Assembly: GCF_014647675.1 (NCBI RefSeq)
Contig: NZ_BMPQ01000003.1
Span: 1-64,000, forward strand
Origin: Streptomyces flaveus
Lineage (GTDB): Bacteria > Actinomycetota > Actinomycetes > Streptomycetales > Streptomycetaceae
Direction: 5' to 3'
DNA length: 64,000 nucleotides
Each line of letters begins with the position of its first letter. Position 1 is the first letter of the stretch. Positions 12,301 through 21,583 of this stretch are shown here, piece after piece. The translations under genes and the position numbers were made by a program. The notes under the pieces are model-generated. The model was not told the origin of the DNA, did no database searches, and saw nothing but the letters and a program-made list of their open reading frames with translations.

Positions 12301-12474
12301 TCAAGGGACCAGGAAGGCGACGAACAAGGCGAGCGGCATGAAGACGGAGCCCGCGGCCATCAGCCAGCCCACCTTCCATGACGTCTTGTCACCGACTTTG
12401 ACGCAGAGCAGCGTCATCAGAGCGAGATAGAGGAACAGCGGCATCGCGATGATGACGCCTGCGCCGGACCCCAT
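12301..12474 (-). CDS. Small two-span membrane protein (57 aa)
   Basis: An uncalled small gene. ATG 12474 follows AAAGGGA at 12481-12487, and the frame ends with TGA at 12301-12303. The 57-residue product has two hydrophobic segments, about 6-24 (VIIAMPLFLYLALMTLLC) and 38-56 (LMAAGSVFMPLALFVAFLV). A short charged loop (KVGDKTSWKVG) joins them, with both ends probably outside. Codon third positions are GC-rich as in neighbouring genes. It lies between the polytopic membrane protein and the lipoprotein, after a terminator hairpin. The function is unknown. Confidence 0.6.
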   Translation of the reverse strand: MGSGAGVIIAMPLFLYLALMTLLCVKVGDKTSWKVGWLMAAGSVFMPLALFVAFLVP

Positions 12475-12497
12475 GGATGATTCCCTTTCAGTGCGGT

Positions 12498-12525
12498 ACC
12501 GGAGCCGCCGTGCGGCGGCCCCGGT
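12498..12525 (-). terminator. Hairpin terminator after the lipoprotein gene
   Basis: Twelve-base arms (12498-12509 and 12514-12525) pair with one mismatch around a 4-base loop. It lies 80 bases past the stop of the SapA-like/lipoprotein pair. Confidence 0.6.
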
Positions 12526-12607
12526 CGTGTGCGGTTTTACGGCGTGCGTACGCGCGCTACGGCGTCATGTTCTCGGCGAAGCGAGCCGTCGGAAGGCCGC
12601 CGGCCGG

Positions 12608-13138
12608 TCAGCGAGAGTCGCCCAAGGGGTAGTTGTCCTTGGTCACCGTCAGGCTGATCTTCGTGTCCTCGGGGACCCAGACCCCGGGAGCGCTGATGTC
12701 GGCCTTGGTCGGCCAGGTCGTGCCGGAGGCCACGTTGAGGGCCTTCTTCGTCACCGTCACCGGAGCACCCCTCTCGCCTCTGTCGGCCGTAACCGTGACC
12801 GTGTAAGATGCACGCTTTTCGCCTGTGTTGTGCATCGTGAGAGGCACGACCACGCGGCGGTTGTCCAGGCGCGGCACGTAGGCGACGACCTCTCCGTTGT
12901 GCGCCGTGGCCGCCGGAGGGCCGAAGTCGAAGTCCTCGGCCTCGGGGACGTCGGTTTTGCTGGGCCCGGCGGATTCGCCGTCCGCGGGAGCCGCAGCATC
13001 TGCCGTGGACCTGCTCTCCGCCACCCCTTCGTCCTGGAATCCGCAGGCCGTCAGGACGAGTGGTGCGGTCACCAGGGCGAGGAACAGAGAACGTACGGAC
13101 TTCCGGTTCCGGGACCGGCCGGACGTACCGTCAGCCAC
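12608..13138 (-). CDS. Predicted lipoprotein with an Ig-like C-terminal domain
   Basis: About 176 residues. A basic N-terminus (RSRNRK) and a hydrophobic core (SLFLALVTAPLVLTAC) end in the lipobox LTAC, so it should be lipidated and held outside the membrane. An Ala/Glu/Asp-rich linker leads to a beta-rich domain: VVAYVPRLDNRRVVVPLTMHNTGEKRASYTVTVTA. It resembles bacterial Ig-like or DUF4352-type modules that bind at the cell surface. GTG 13138 overlaps the end of the SapA-like gene by 8 bases, implying coupled translation. A GTG at 13150 is the alternative. The function is unknown. Confidence 0.7.
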   Translation of the reverse strand: MADGTSGRSRNRKSVRSLFLALVTAPLVLTACGFQDEGVAESRSTADAAAPADGESAGPSKTDVPEAEDFDFGPPAATAHNGEVVAYVPRLDNRRVVVPLTMHNTGEKRASYTVTVTADRGERGAPVTVTKKALNVASGTTWPTKADISAPGVWVPEDTKISLTVTKDNYPLGDSR

Positions 13139-13577
13139 AGGGGAACACACGGCTGGACTTGTAGTCGATGTAGAGGCTGCCGGACGTCTGCCCCATCTTG
13201 GCGGTCACCGGTGCGCAGGCGAAGCTTGAGGCGTACACAGGGCCCGCGTACTCGCTGAAGTTGCCCGAGTCGGTGTCGCAGCCGGTGCCGTCCACCTTGC
13301 AGACCTTGAGGTACATGTACTCCGAGTTCCCCGCGTTGTTGTCGAGGATGGCGCAGCCCTTTCCGCCGTTCTCATAGGCGAAGAGGGTGGCCAGGCGCTC
13401 TGCGGGAGCAGTCCCGACCGGCAGAGGAATCGCCTTCTTCAGCGTGTACCCGGAGCCGCACACAGTGGCGGCAGCTGCCTCCGAGGCGGCCGACGCCTGC
13501 GGGGCGGCCAGCCCTAAGGCCGCCATCGCGACCGCCGCGACGGTCGCACACATGGTCGATCTCCTGAAGATGGACAT
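13131..13577 (-). CDS. Secreted SapA-like (spore-associated protein A family) protein
   Basis: A 148-residue secreted protein. The signal peptide (1-31) ends in the cleavable motif ASA. The mature part starts near AATVCGSGYTL and has six cysteines that could form three disulfides. Its VCGSGY opening and DSGNFSEYAGPVYA segment match the layout I recall for spore-associated protein A of S. coelicolor. The match is by pattern, so the family name is probable rather than proven. The start follows AGGGGGA. It is translationally coupled to the lipoprotein gene, which may tether or receive it. A spore or aerial-hypha surface role is inferred. Confidence 0.65.
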   Translation of the reverse strand: MSIFRRSTMCATVAAVAMAALGLAAPQASAASEAAAATVCGSGYTLKKAIPLPVGTAPAERLATLFAYENGGKGCAILDNNAGNSEYMYLKVCKVDGTGCDTDSGNFSEYAGPVYASSFACAPVTAKMGQTSGSLYIDYKSSRVFPCG

Positions 13578-13984
13578 AGGTATCCCCCTGGTGTCTGCAC
13601 ATGGATGACTGAACAGCCCGGCGAACCGGGCTCACCCGCCCGCTGCACGCAGAGCGCGTGAGGTCCCGCGGGCGAGGCAGCCACAACTTACGCACAGGTT
13701 GGCCCCGAAGGAAAAGGTGTATACCAGTCAACCGGCAGCGAGCTGTAAAGCTCGCCGCGCGAGCCGTAGCGATGTGTATTGATCAACAGGCGAAGATGTG
13801 AACTTCTGTCACGTCTTCTCCCTGCGATCTCCACCACTCAACGTGAGTCCGTGACTCCGGTCACGGAATGAGCCGGATCGCGGCAACGGGCATTTGTTCA
13901 GACAAAGGCTCGACGGTTACCGGTCAATTGGCGTGTTTATTCCTCTCGCACCGCCGGAGCCGACTGCCTTCGCCGGCGCGGTGG
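13578..13984. other. Intergenic region upstream of the SapA-like gene
   Basis: About 400 bases of lower GC than the surroundings, containing the promoter of the SapA-like pair. One small hairpin (AGCCCGG, CGAA loop, CCGGGCT; 13615-13632) lies in its leader. No open frame with convincing codon use was seen. Confidence 0.5.
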
Positions 13985-14028
13985 CAGGAGGCGGGGGCGG
14001 GGCGTAGGGGGGATGCCCCCGCCTCCTG
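13985..14028 (-). terminator. Hairpin terminator after the CYP125-type P450
   Basis: Perfect 14-base arms (13985-13998 and 14015-14028) enclose a 16-base G-rich loop, 34 bases past the P450 stop codon. Confidence 0.7.
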
Positions 14029-14061
14029 ATCTGCGGGACCTGATGGGGTCTACTGCGTGGG

Positions 14062-15303
14062 TCAACTGGCGCTGACCTGGAGCTCCTTGACGCCGTTCAG
14101 CCAGGCCGAGCGCAGCCGGCGTGGGTCGCCGACGAGGCGGAGGCCGGGCATGGCGTCGGCGATGGCGTTGAAGATGAGGTCCATCTCTAGGGTGGCCAGG
14201 GACTTGCCGAGGCAGTAGTGCGGGCCTCCGCCGCCGAAGCCGAGGTGGGGGTTCGGGTCGCGGGTGATGTCGAGGACTTCGGGGGAGTCGAAGACGGTGG
14301 GGTCGTTGTTCGCGGAGGAGTAGAAGATGCCTACGCGGTCGCCCTTCTTGATCAGCTGGCCGCCCAGTTCGGTGTCCTGGGTCGCGGTGCGCTGGAAGGA
14401 GACGACGGGGGTCGCCCAGCGGACCAGCTCCTCGGCCGTGGTCGAGGGGCGTTCCCTCTTGTAGAGATCCCACTGGTCGGGGTGGGTGAGCAGCGCGTGC
14501 ATGCCGTGCGTGATCGCGTTACGGGTCGTCTCGTTGCCCGCGACGGCCAGCATGAGGACGAAGAAGCCGAACTCGTCCGAGGTGAGGTTGCCCTCGTCCT
14601 CGGCCGCCACCAGCCGCGTCACGATGTCCTTGGCGGGGCACTGTTTGCGGTCGGCGGCCATGTTCATGGCGTACGAGATGAGTTCGGTGGCCGACTCCTG
14701 GCCGACCTCCTCGGTGATCGCGTACTCCGGGTCGTCGTACGAGATCATCTTGTTGGACCAGTCGAAGATCTTGAGGCGGTCCTCCTGCGGGATGCCGATG
14801 AGCTCGGCTATCGCCTGGAGCGGCAGTTCGCAGGCGACCTGGGTGACGAAGTCGAAGGGGCCGGTCTGTGCGACGGCCTCCTGGACGATCGAGTGGGCGC
14901 GCCGGCGCAGCGTGTCCTCCAGCGCGCGGATCGCACGCGGGGTGAAGCCGCGCTGCACGATGCCGCGGACGCGGGTGTGCTCGGGCGGGTCCATGTTGAG
15001 CAGGATCAGCCGCTGGACCTCGATGGCGTCGCGCGGGATGTGCTCGTTGAAGCGGATGATCGCGGTGTTGAGCCAGGAGGAGAACAGCTCGGGGTGCGTG
15101 GAGACGTATTTGACGTCCGCATGCCGCGTGACGGCCCAGTAACCCTCGTCCTCGAAGCCCGCGATACCGGGCTGCTGGGGGATCCAGTGGACCGGTTCGG
15201 CCTGACGCAGCTCGGCGAACTCAGGGAGAGGCACGCGGTGGTGCAGCAGATCGGGATCGGTGAAATCGAACCCGTCGGGCAGCGCTGGACAGGGCATCGG
15301 CAA
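14062..15303 (-). CDS. cyp125: CYP125-type cytochrome P450 (steroid C26/C27 monooxygenase family)
   Basis: A 413-residue soluble P450. The I-helix reads MLAVAGNETTRNAITHGM, the K-helix ExxR is EELVRWATPV, and the haem loop is GFGGGGPHYCLGKSLA with Cys364. As I recall CYP125A1 of M. tuberculosis (Rv3545c), similarity runs the whole length: PxGFDFTDP near the start, EVQRLILLNMDPPEHTR, RGFTPRA, CELPLQAIAELIGIPQEDR, and RLRSAWLNGVKE at the end. That enzyme hydroxylates the cholesterol side-chain terminus using ferredoxin electrons. The gene is divergent from a FadA5-type thiolase, as in mycobacteria, with KstR-like boxes between. The natural substrate here is unknown. Confidence 0.85.
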   Translation of the reverse strand: MPMPCPALPDGFDFTDPDLLHHRVPLPEFAELRQAEPVHWIPQQPGIAGFEDEGYWAVTRHADVKYVSTHPELFSSWLNTAIIRFNEHIPRDAIEVQRLILLNMDPPEHTRVRGIVQRGFTPRAIRALEDTLRRRAHSIVQEAVAQTGPFDFVTQVACELPLQAIAELIGIPQEDRLKIFDWSNKMISYDDPEYAITEEVGQESATELISYAMNMAADRKQCPAKDIVTRLVAAEDEGNLTSDEFGFFVLMLAVAGNETTRNAITHGMHALLTHPDQWDLYKRERPSTTAEELVRWATPVVSFQRTATQDTELGGQLIKKGDRVGIFYSSANNDPTVFDSPEVLDITRDPNPHLGFGGGGPHYCLGKSLATLEMDLIFNAIADAMPGLRLVGDPRRLRSAWLNGVKELQVSAS

Positions 15304-15435
15304 CTCCGAAGTCGTACGACGGTCGGGTTCTGGAGGTCGGAATCGTTGGCGGTCTGGAGCTCTGGAGGGTCGGAAGCGCTCGGGGGCGATCGAGGTTCTG
15401 ACGGTCCATCAGGAACTGTGAATTGCCGTGAAGGT

Positions 15436-15449
15436 AGTAACGGGTTCTA
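15436..15449. promoter_or_regulatory. KstR-like box, P450 side
   Basis: AGTAACGGGTTCTA matches the mycobacterial KstR consensus TnnAACnnGTTnnA except at the first base. It lies 133 bases upstream of the P450 start. Confidence 0.55.
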
Positions 15450-15477
15450 GAAGTAGCAAGAGGCGCGACAGGGCTAA

Positions 15478-16776
<1,299 letters not shown>

Positions 16777-16782
16777 AGGGAA

Positions 16783-16813
16783 GGCGGCGGCCCAGGGATC
16801 GAAGGCCGCCGCC
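16783..16813. terminator. Bidirectional hairpin terminator
   Basis: Perfect 10-base arms GGCGGCGGCC (16783-16792) and GGCCGCCGCC (16804-16813) lie between the convergent thiolase and carboxylesterase genes. Confidence 0.75.
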
Positions 16814-16828
16814 ACAGTCTCTAAAGCT

Positions 16829-18439
16829 CTAAGGACGGTCTCGGTCCCAGAGGTCGCACTGATGCTCACGATGGACCGTCGTGCTCTGGTTGTTGCCGCC
16901 GTGGGAGGCGGTGCGCAGGGAGAGCACCCTCTCCTGGCCGTCCGGCATCGTCGGCTGCCCGTCGGCACGCGGCACGCCGTTCCGGATGAACGACCCCCAG
17001 TACTGGATCATCTGCCGCGAGAGCACCCGCTGCTCGGCGTTCAGCGGAGACTTCAGACCGAAGTGCTTGAAGAGGTACTGCACCTCGTTCACATGGGTCG
17101 CGCCGAAGTCGAAGTCCGTGCCGAGGTTCCGCAGCGAGGCGAAAGGCGGCGAGGTGCGGTCGGCGAACTCGTACGCGTAGACCGGTCCGCGGGCCGCGAG
17201 CACGTCGTCGAGCCGGAGCGCGGGGCAGGCAAACAGGTAGTCGCCGTAGGCGGCGGCGTACGCGAGGGTCGGCGACGCGTGGTCCGACAGCGGGTAGCGC
17301 CGGAGCACCCGCTCGCCCTGCTCGGCACCGAACACGGCGCGCACCACCTGGGGATACTGCTCGGCCGTGAGCGGGGTGCCGTTGTTGTCGAACTGGGCGA
17401 AAGCGAACATCCGCCCCTCGTCCTGGTTGGCTCCGTTGAGTACCGGGACGCGGGCAGCCGCTCCGTTCGCGTACGCCTCGAAGGGCTGCACCGGCAGGAA
17501 GTCGCCGCCGACCACGGGCCCCCAGTCGAAGTCGGCCTGGGCGGCGAGAACTTCCTTGGCGGGCTTGCCGCGCACACACGCGACGCTCGCGCACCCCAGC
17601 TTCTCCATGAAGTCGGCGCCCTGAGCCACCGCCTCCTTGTGCGTACGGGCCGCGCAGTCGGCGTACGCACCACTCTGGACGATCCCCGCGTGGAACAGGC
17701 CCCTTGATGTCGGCGAGGCCATCTGCGTGCAGACCGAGCGGCCCCCGGCGGACTCACCCGCGATGGTGACGCGGCCCGGATCGCCGCCGAAGCGGGCGAT
17801 GTTGGCCCGCACCCAGCGCAGGGCCGCCTGCTGGTCGAGCATCCCGAAGTTGCCCGAGACGCGGTCGCGCGCCTCGCGGTCGAGACCGGAGGTGGCGAGG
17901 AAACCCATCGCGCCCAGGCGGTAGTTGACGGTCACCACGACCGCACCGGTCTGCCGCGCGAAGGTGTCCGGCACGATGTCCTCACCCGCGCCGGCGGTGA
18001 GTCCGCCGCCGTGCAGCCAGACCATGACCGGCCGCTGTGCGGAGCCGACGGAGCCGACGGAGCCTTCGGGGACGTACACATTCAGGTCGAGGCAGTCCTC
18101 GGTGTGGCTGGGATTCTCGTAGCCGGGGTCCCAACTCGCTGTCTGTACGCAGCGGTTGCCGAAGTCGCTTGCGGTGCGCACGCCGGACCACGGCTCGACG
18201 GGCCGTGGGGCTCGCCAGCGGAGGTCGCCGACGGGCGGCTGCGCGTAGGGGATGCCGAGGAACTGCCGCCCCTCGGCGGTGGTCTCCCCGCGGATCCAGC
18301 CGGACTCGGTCCGGACGAGTGGGGGGTTCTGCGCGGTCGGGGCGGGCGCCGCCGCGGTGGAACCGGCCGCCGTGAGGACGGTGGTCGCCAGTGCGGTCAG
18401 CATGACAGCGAGACGACGGATGGTGAGTCGGCGTATCAC
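16829..18439 (-). CDS. Secreted type-B carboxylesterase
   Basis: A 536-residue alpha/beta hydrolase. The signal peptide (about 1-32) starts with VIRRLTIRRLAVMLTALATT. The oxyanion and nucleophile motifs are MVWLHGGGLTAGAG and TIAGESAGG (Ser230). GYENPSHTEDCLDLNVYVPE is the carboxylesterase B signature 2. The gene also has the acidic and histidine regions of the triad. GTG 18439 overlaps the stop of the upstream GH3 gene (GTGA) with GAGGT before it, so the two are translated together. Longer in-frame starts to 18547 lie inside GH3 and are rejected. It may de-esterify the GH3 substrate or an acylated glycoside. Confidence 0.85.
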   Translation of the reverse strand: MIRRLTIRRLAVMLTALATTVLTAAGSTAAAPAPTAQNPPLVRTESGWIRGETTAEGRQFLGIPYAQPPVGDLRWRAPRPVEPWSGVRTASDFGNRCVQTASWDPGYENPSHTEDCLDLNVYVPEGSVGSVGSAQRPVMVWLHGGGLTAGAGEDIVPDTFARQTGAVVVTVNYRLGAMGFLATSGLDREARDRVSGNFGMLDQQAALRWVRANIARFGGDPGRVTIAGESAGGRSVCTQMASPTSRGLFHAGIVQSGAYADCAARTHKEAVAQGADFMEKLGCASVACVRGKPAKEVLAAQADFDWGPVVGGDFLPVQPFEAYANGAAARVPVLNGANQDEGRMFAFAQFDNNGTPLTAEQYPQVVRAVFGAEQGERVLRRYPLSDHASPTLAYAAAYGDYLFACPALRLDDVLAARGPVYAYEFADRTSPPFASLRNLGTDFDFGATHVNEVQYLFKHFGLKSPLNAEQRVLSRQMIQYWGSFIRNGVPRADGQPTMPDGQERVLSLRTASHGGNNQSTTVHREHQCDLWDRDRP

Positions 18440-20919
18440 GCGTGCACCTCCGCGACCGTACGCAGGCGCAGTTCGCCCGCCGAGGCTCCGACCCATACGG
18501 TGCGGCGGCCGGTTCCGAGCACCCAGTCGTGGCGTTCGGGGTCCCATGAGGAGAGGGTGCGTTCGTCGACGCGTACGGTGACCCGGCGCTCCTCTCCCGC
18601 CCGCAGTGCGAGCCGCCGATATCCGCCCAACACCTTTACCGGCTGGTCGAGTTGGAGTTCCGGTGAGGGGCCGACATACACCTGTGGGATGTCGACGCCG
18701 TCACGGCGCCCGGTGTTGCGCACGGTGAAGGTCACCTCCAGACCATGTCGTGACCCGCGTACGCGCAGGTCGCTGTAGGAGAACGTGGTGTACGAGAGGC
18801 CGTGCCCGAACGGGAACAGCGGGCGCACGCCCTCGGCGTCGTACCAGCGGTAGCCGACGTGGATGCCCTCCGAGTACTCCTCGATGCCGTCCACGCCCGG
18901 GTAACGGCGCGGGTCACCGGCGACCGGGTGGTGATCGTCGTCCACCGGGAAGGACTGGGTGAGGCGTCCCCCGGGGTCGCAGTCGCCGAACAGGACAGCC
19001 GTGGTGGCGGCCGCGCCCTCCTGGCCCGGGTAGTACATCTGCAGCACGGCGGCGGCACGCCGCAGCCAGGGCATCGACGTCGAGGACGAGGTGTTGAGGA
19101 CGACGGTGGTACGGGGATTCACCGCCGTCACCGCCTCGATGAGGCGCACCTGGTGACCGGGCAGCGCGACAGTCGTGCGGTCCTGGCCCTCGGTGGCGTC
19201 CTCGTACGCGAAGAGCACCACGCTGTGGGCGGCGCGCGCGGCCCGCACGGCCTGGGCGACGTCCTGGGCGCGGGTCGCCCCGGTGATGCGCCGCAGCCGG
19301 AACAACTGCCCCTTGTCGCCGCCCTCTGCGGTGATCTCCACCTTGTGCGTGCCCTTGGCGAGGTCGAGTGTCTTGCGGCGCACGGCGAGCCCGTCTGGCG
19401 CCGCCGACACGAGGCCGCCGGTGAAGTACTCGCCGAAGTCGGGCAGCACCGGGAAGAGTTCCTCGCCGTCGAGGAGCACCTTGGGGCGCGTAGTCCCCGA
19501 GTAGTGGATGACGAAGGTCCACTCGTCGGCGTCCTGTGCGGTGAGCGTTCCCTCGTACGTCCAGGTTTCCCCGGCGGCGACCCGCTGCCCCTCCGCGTCG
19601 AAACCCGGCGAGAAGGCGCCCTCGGGGATGGCCTTGCCGAAGATGTCCTCGCCCAGTGCGTAGGACACCTGGGCGCCGTGTCCCGCGCGGGACTTGATGG
19701 CGTCGAGCGGACTGTCGGCCCGGTCCGGAATGACATGGGCGCTGCCGCCGCCACTGACGAACGGGATGGAGCCGGTGGGTCCGATGACGGCGATGCTCCG
19801 GGCGGCGGCGCCGGTCAGGGGAAGGGCGCGGTTCTCGTTGCGCAGCAGCGTGGCTCCGGCCTTCGCCACGTCCAGGGCGACCGCCGCGCCCGCCGCCGGG
19901 TCGCGGTCCGGACGGGGCGGTGCACTGCCGTCGAGCAGCCCGAAGTCGTCCATCGTCGCGAGGGTGCGGCGTACGGCGCGGTCGAGGTACTCCTCGGAGA
20001 CGCTGCCGTTCTCGACCGCCCTCTTCAGGGCCTTGCCCAGGTACTTGCCGTCCGGCATCTCCATGTCGAGGCCGGCGGTGATCGCGGCGACCGTGCTGTG
20101 GGTGGCGTACCAGTCGGACATCACCCAGCCCTCGAAGCCCCAGCGGTCGCGGAGGATGTCGGTGAGGAGCTCCTGGTTCTCGCAGGCGTAGGTGCCCTTG
20201 ACCTTGTTGTAGGCGCCCATGAACGCGCCCGTGCCGGCGCGGACGGCGGACTCGAAGCCGCGCAGTTCGACCTCGTTCATCGTCTGCTCGTCGACCCGCA
20301 CGTCTATGGTCATGCGGTCCTTCTCCTGGTTGTTCATCGCATAGTGCTTGACCGTCGCGATGAGGCCCTCGCCCTGGATGCCCTTGATCTCCTCCGCCAC
20401 AAGGTCGGCGCAGAGCAGCGGATCCTCGCCGAAGGTCTCGAAGTTGCGGCCCGCGTACGGGGTGCGGATGACGTTGACCATCGGTGAGAGCAGTACGTCC
20501 TGGCCGAGGGCGCGGCCCTCGCGGCCGATGACCTGGCCGTAGCGGCGCGCCAGTTCGAGGTCGAAGGCGGAGGCGAGGAGGACGGGGGCGGGCAGCGCTG
20601 TGGCGTGCCGGGTGATACGGACTCCGGCGGGGCCGTCGGCGAGACGGAGTGGGGGGATGTCGAGGCGCTCCACGCCGGGGATGTAGCCGGCCTGGCCGAG
20701 CGAGTTCGGGTCGGTGGCGCCGTGCAGCAGGGAGATCTTCTCGTCGAGGGTGAGTTTGGCGATCAGGCCTTCCACGCGCGGACCCGCGCTCGGTTCGGCT
20801 CTCTTGAGCGCGGTGGTGTGCGAGGAGGTGGTGAATCCGGTGGAGGTGGCCGCGGCTGCGACCGCGATCGAACCGCCCAGCAGACGCAGGGCCGATCGCC
20901 GGGACACGGTGTCGGACAA
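18436..20919 (-). CDS. Tat-exported GH3 glycosidase with PA14 domain
   Basis: An 827-residue enzyme. The Tat signal is SRRSALRLLGGS with a hydrophobic core to about 28. The GH3 N-domain follows, with LRLADGPAGVRITR, GRNFETFGEDP, IATVKHYAMNNQE and the nucleophile motif VMSDWYA (Asp269). A PA14 module is inserted in the C-domain around 390-530 (TWTYEGTLTAQDADEWTFVI), and a fibronectin-like end finishes the protein. PA14 in GH3 enzymes shapes the acceptor subsite, so a branched or decorated glucoside or glycolipid is likely. The start is TTG 20919 with AAGGAG upstream. It is coupled by GTGA to the esterase. Confidence 0.88.
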   Translation of the reverse strand: MSDTVSRRSALRLLGGSIAVAAAATSTGFTTSSHTTALKRAEPSAGPRVEGLIAKLTLDEKISLLHGATDPNSLGQAGYIPGVERLDIPPLRLADGPAGVRITRHATALPAPVLLASAFDLELARRYGQVIGREGRALGQDVLLSPMVNVIRTPYAGRNFETFGEDPLLCADLVAEEIKGIQGEGLIATVKHYAMNNQEKDRMTIDVRVDEQTMNEVELRGFESAVRAGTGAFMGAYNKVKGTYACENQELLTDILRDRWGFEGWVMSDWYATHSTVAAITAGLDMEMPDGKYLGKALKRAVENGSVSEEYLDRAVRRTLATMDDFGLLDGSAPPRPDRDPAAGAAVALDVAKAGATLLRNENRALPLTGAAARSIAVIGPTGSIPFVSGGGSAHVIPDRADSPLDAIKSRAGHGAQVSYALGEDIFGKAIPEGAFSPGFDAEGQRVAAGETWTYEGTLTAQDADEWTFVIHYSGTTRPKVLLDGEELFPVLPDFGEYFTGGLVSAAPDGLAVRRKTLDLAKGTHKVEITAEGGDKGQLFRLRRITGATRAQDVAQAVRAARAAHSVVLFAYEDATEGQDRTTVALPGHQVRLIEAVTAVNPRTTVVLNTSSSTSMPWLRRAAAVLQMYYPGQEGAAATTAVLFGDCDPGGRLTQSFPVDDDHHPVAGDPRRYPGVDGIEEYSEGIHVGYRWYDAEGVRPLFPFGHGLSYTTFSYSDLRVRGSRHGLEVTFTVRNTGRRDGVDIPQVYVGPSPELQLDQPVKVLGGYRRLALRAGEERRVTVRVDERTLSSWDPERHDWVLGTGRRTVWVGASAGELRLRTVAEVHA

Positions 20920-21168
20920 GAGCCGTCACTCCTTCGTGTGCGGGCACGTCGTTGTGGGGACCGTGTGTACACGTGCCACCAGCGGCAGTCGGCGTTCGAC
21001 CCTTGAACCCGCTGTGGGGCCAGAGCTATTGACGTGCCATCAGGTGCCACGAGTACGCGGCGGAAACTATGTCCGCTGATGACTCGTGTCAACGAAGTGA
21101 ACAGAAGAGGCCTGAGGTCTCCACAAGAAACGAAGGAATCACGCCACGGGGTGGTGGTGCGGGGGGCA

Positions 21169-21312
21169 TCGGGTCACCCCGTGGGCGGCATGGGAGCGCG
21201 GCTCATCACGACCGCGTTGCATGAACTGGAGTGCAGGGGTTAGGAGTTCGCGCTCGTCACGATGTGCGCGGGTGGGGCGTCGGCCACCGGGACGATCATT
21301 CAGCGGCTGTAG
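21169..21312 (+). pseudogene. Remnant of a FadA5-type thiolase 3' end
   Basis: The last 48 codons of the thiolase at 15607-16776 recur here. They read SGHPVGGMGARLITTALHEL, then an in-frame TAG at 21241-21243, then [22 protein letters not shown] and the same TAG end. DNA identity to the intact gene is high, but nothing upstream of 21165 resembles thiolase. Its end overlaps the antisense DUF397 gene. It is a truncated duplicate or residue of a rearrangement, 4.5 kb from the parent. Confidence 0.85.
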
Positions 21313-21583
21313 TCGCGTTCCTCGTCCAGTCGATGAAGGTGGTGAACGTGGCGGGGGCGAAGGTGAGATGAGGGCCCGTCGGGTTCTTTGAGTCGCGTAC
21401 GGCGAGGGTGGTGCGGGGGGTTTCGGCGACCTCCAGGCAGTCGCCACCCTGGTCGCCGCTGTACGTCGACTTGCGCCAGGCCAGGGGGCCGAGCGGCGCG
21501 CACTCTACGCACTCGCCGCCCTGGTCGCTGCTGTAACTGGACTTACGCCACTGGATCCCCGTCGGCATCGAGTTGTCCTCCAT
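21296..21583 (-). CDS. DUF397 protein with two repeats (WhiJ partner type)
   Basis: A 95-residue protein with two DUF397 units: WRKSSYSSDQGGECVECAP (about 12-30) and WRKSTYSGDQGGDCLEVAE (36-54). The usual ending AVRDSKNPTGPHLTF follows. DUF397 proteins are small partners of XRE/DUF5753 regulators, as SCO4542 is of WhiJ. ATG 21583 has GGAGGA 5 bases upstream and lies inside the 3' end of the regulator gene (41-base overlap). The last ten residues are read through antisense DNA of the thiolase remnant, so the C-terminus may have been altered by that rearrangement. Confidence 0.88.
   Translation of the reverse strand: MEDNSMPTGIQWRKSSYSSDQGGECVECAPLGPLAWRKSTYSGDQGGDCLEVAETPRTTLAVRDSKNPTGPHLTFAPATFTTFIDWTRNATTAAE

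Noticed and set aside
20943..20977. GGCACGT...ACGTGCC inverted repeat upstream of the GH3 gene as an operator
   Set aside because: Only 7-base arms with a long spacer; in DNA this GC-rich such matches are expected by chance.
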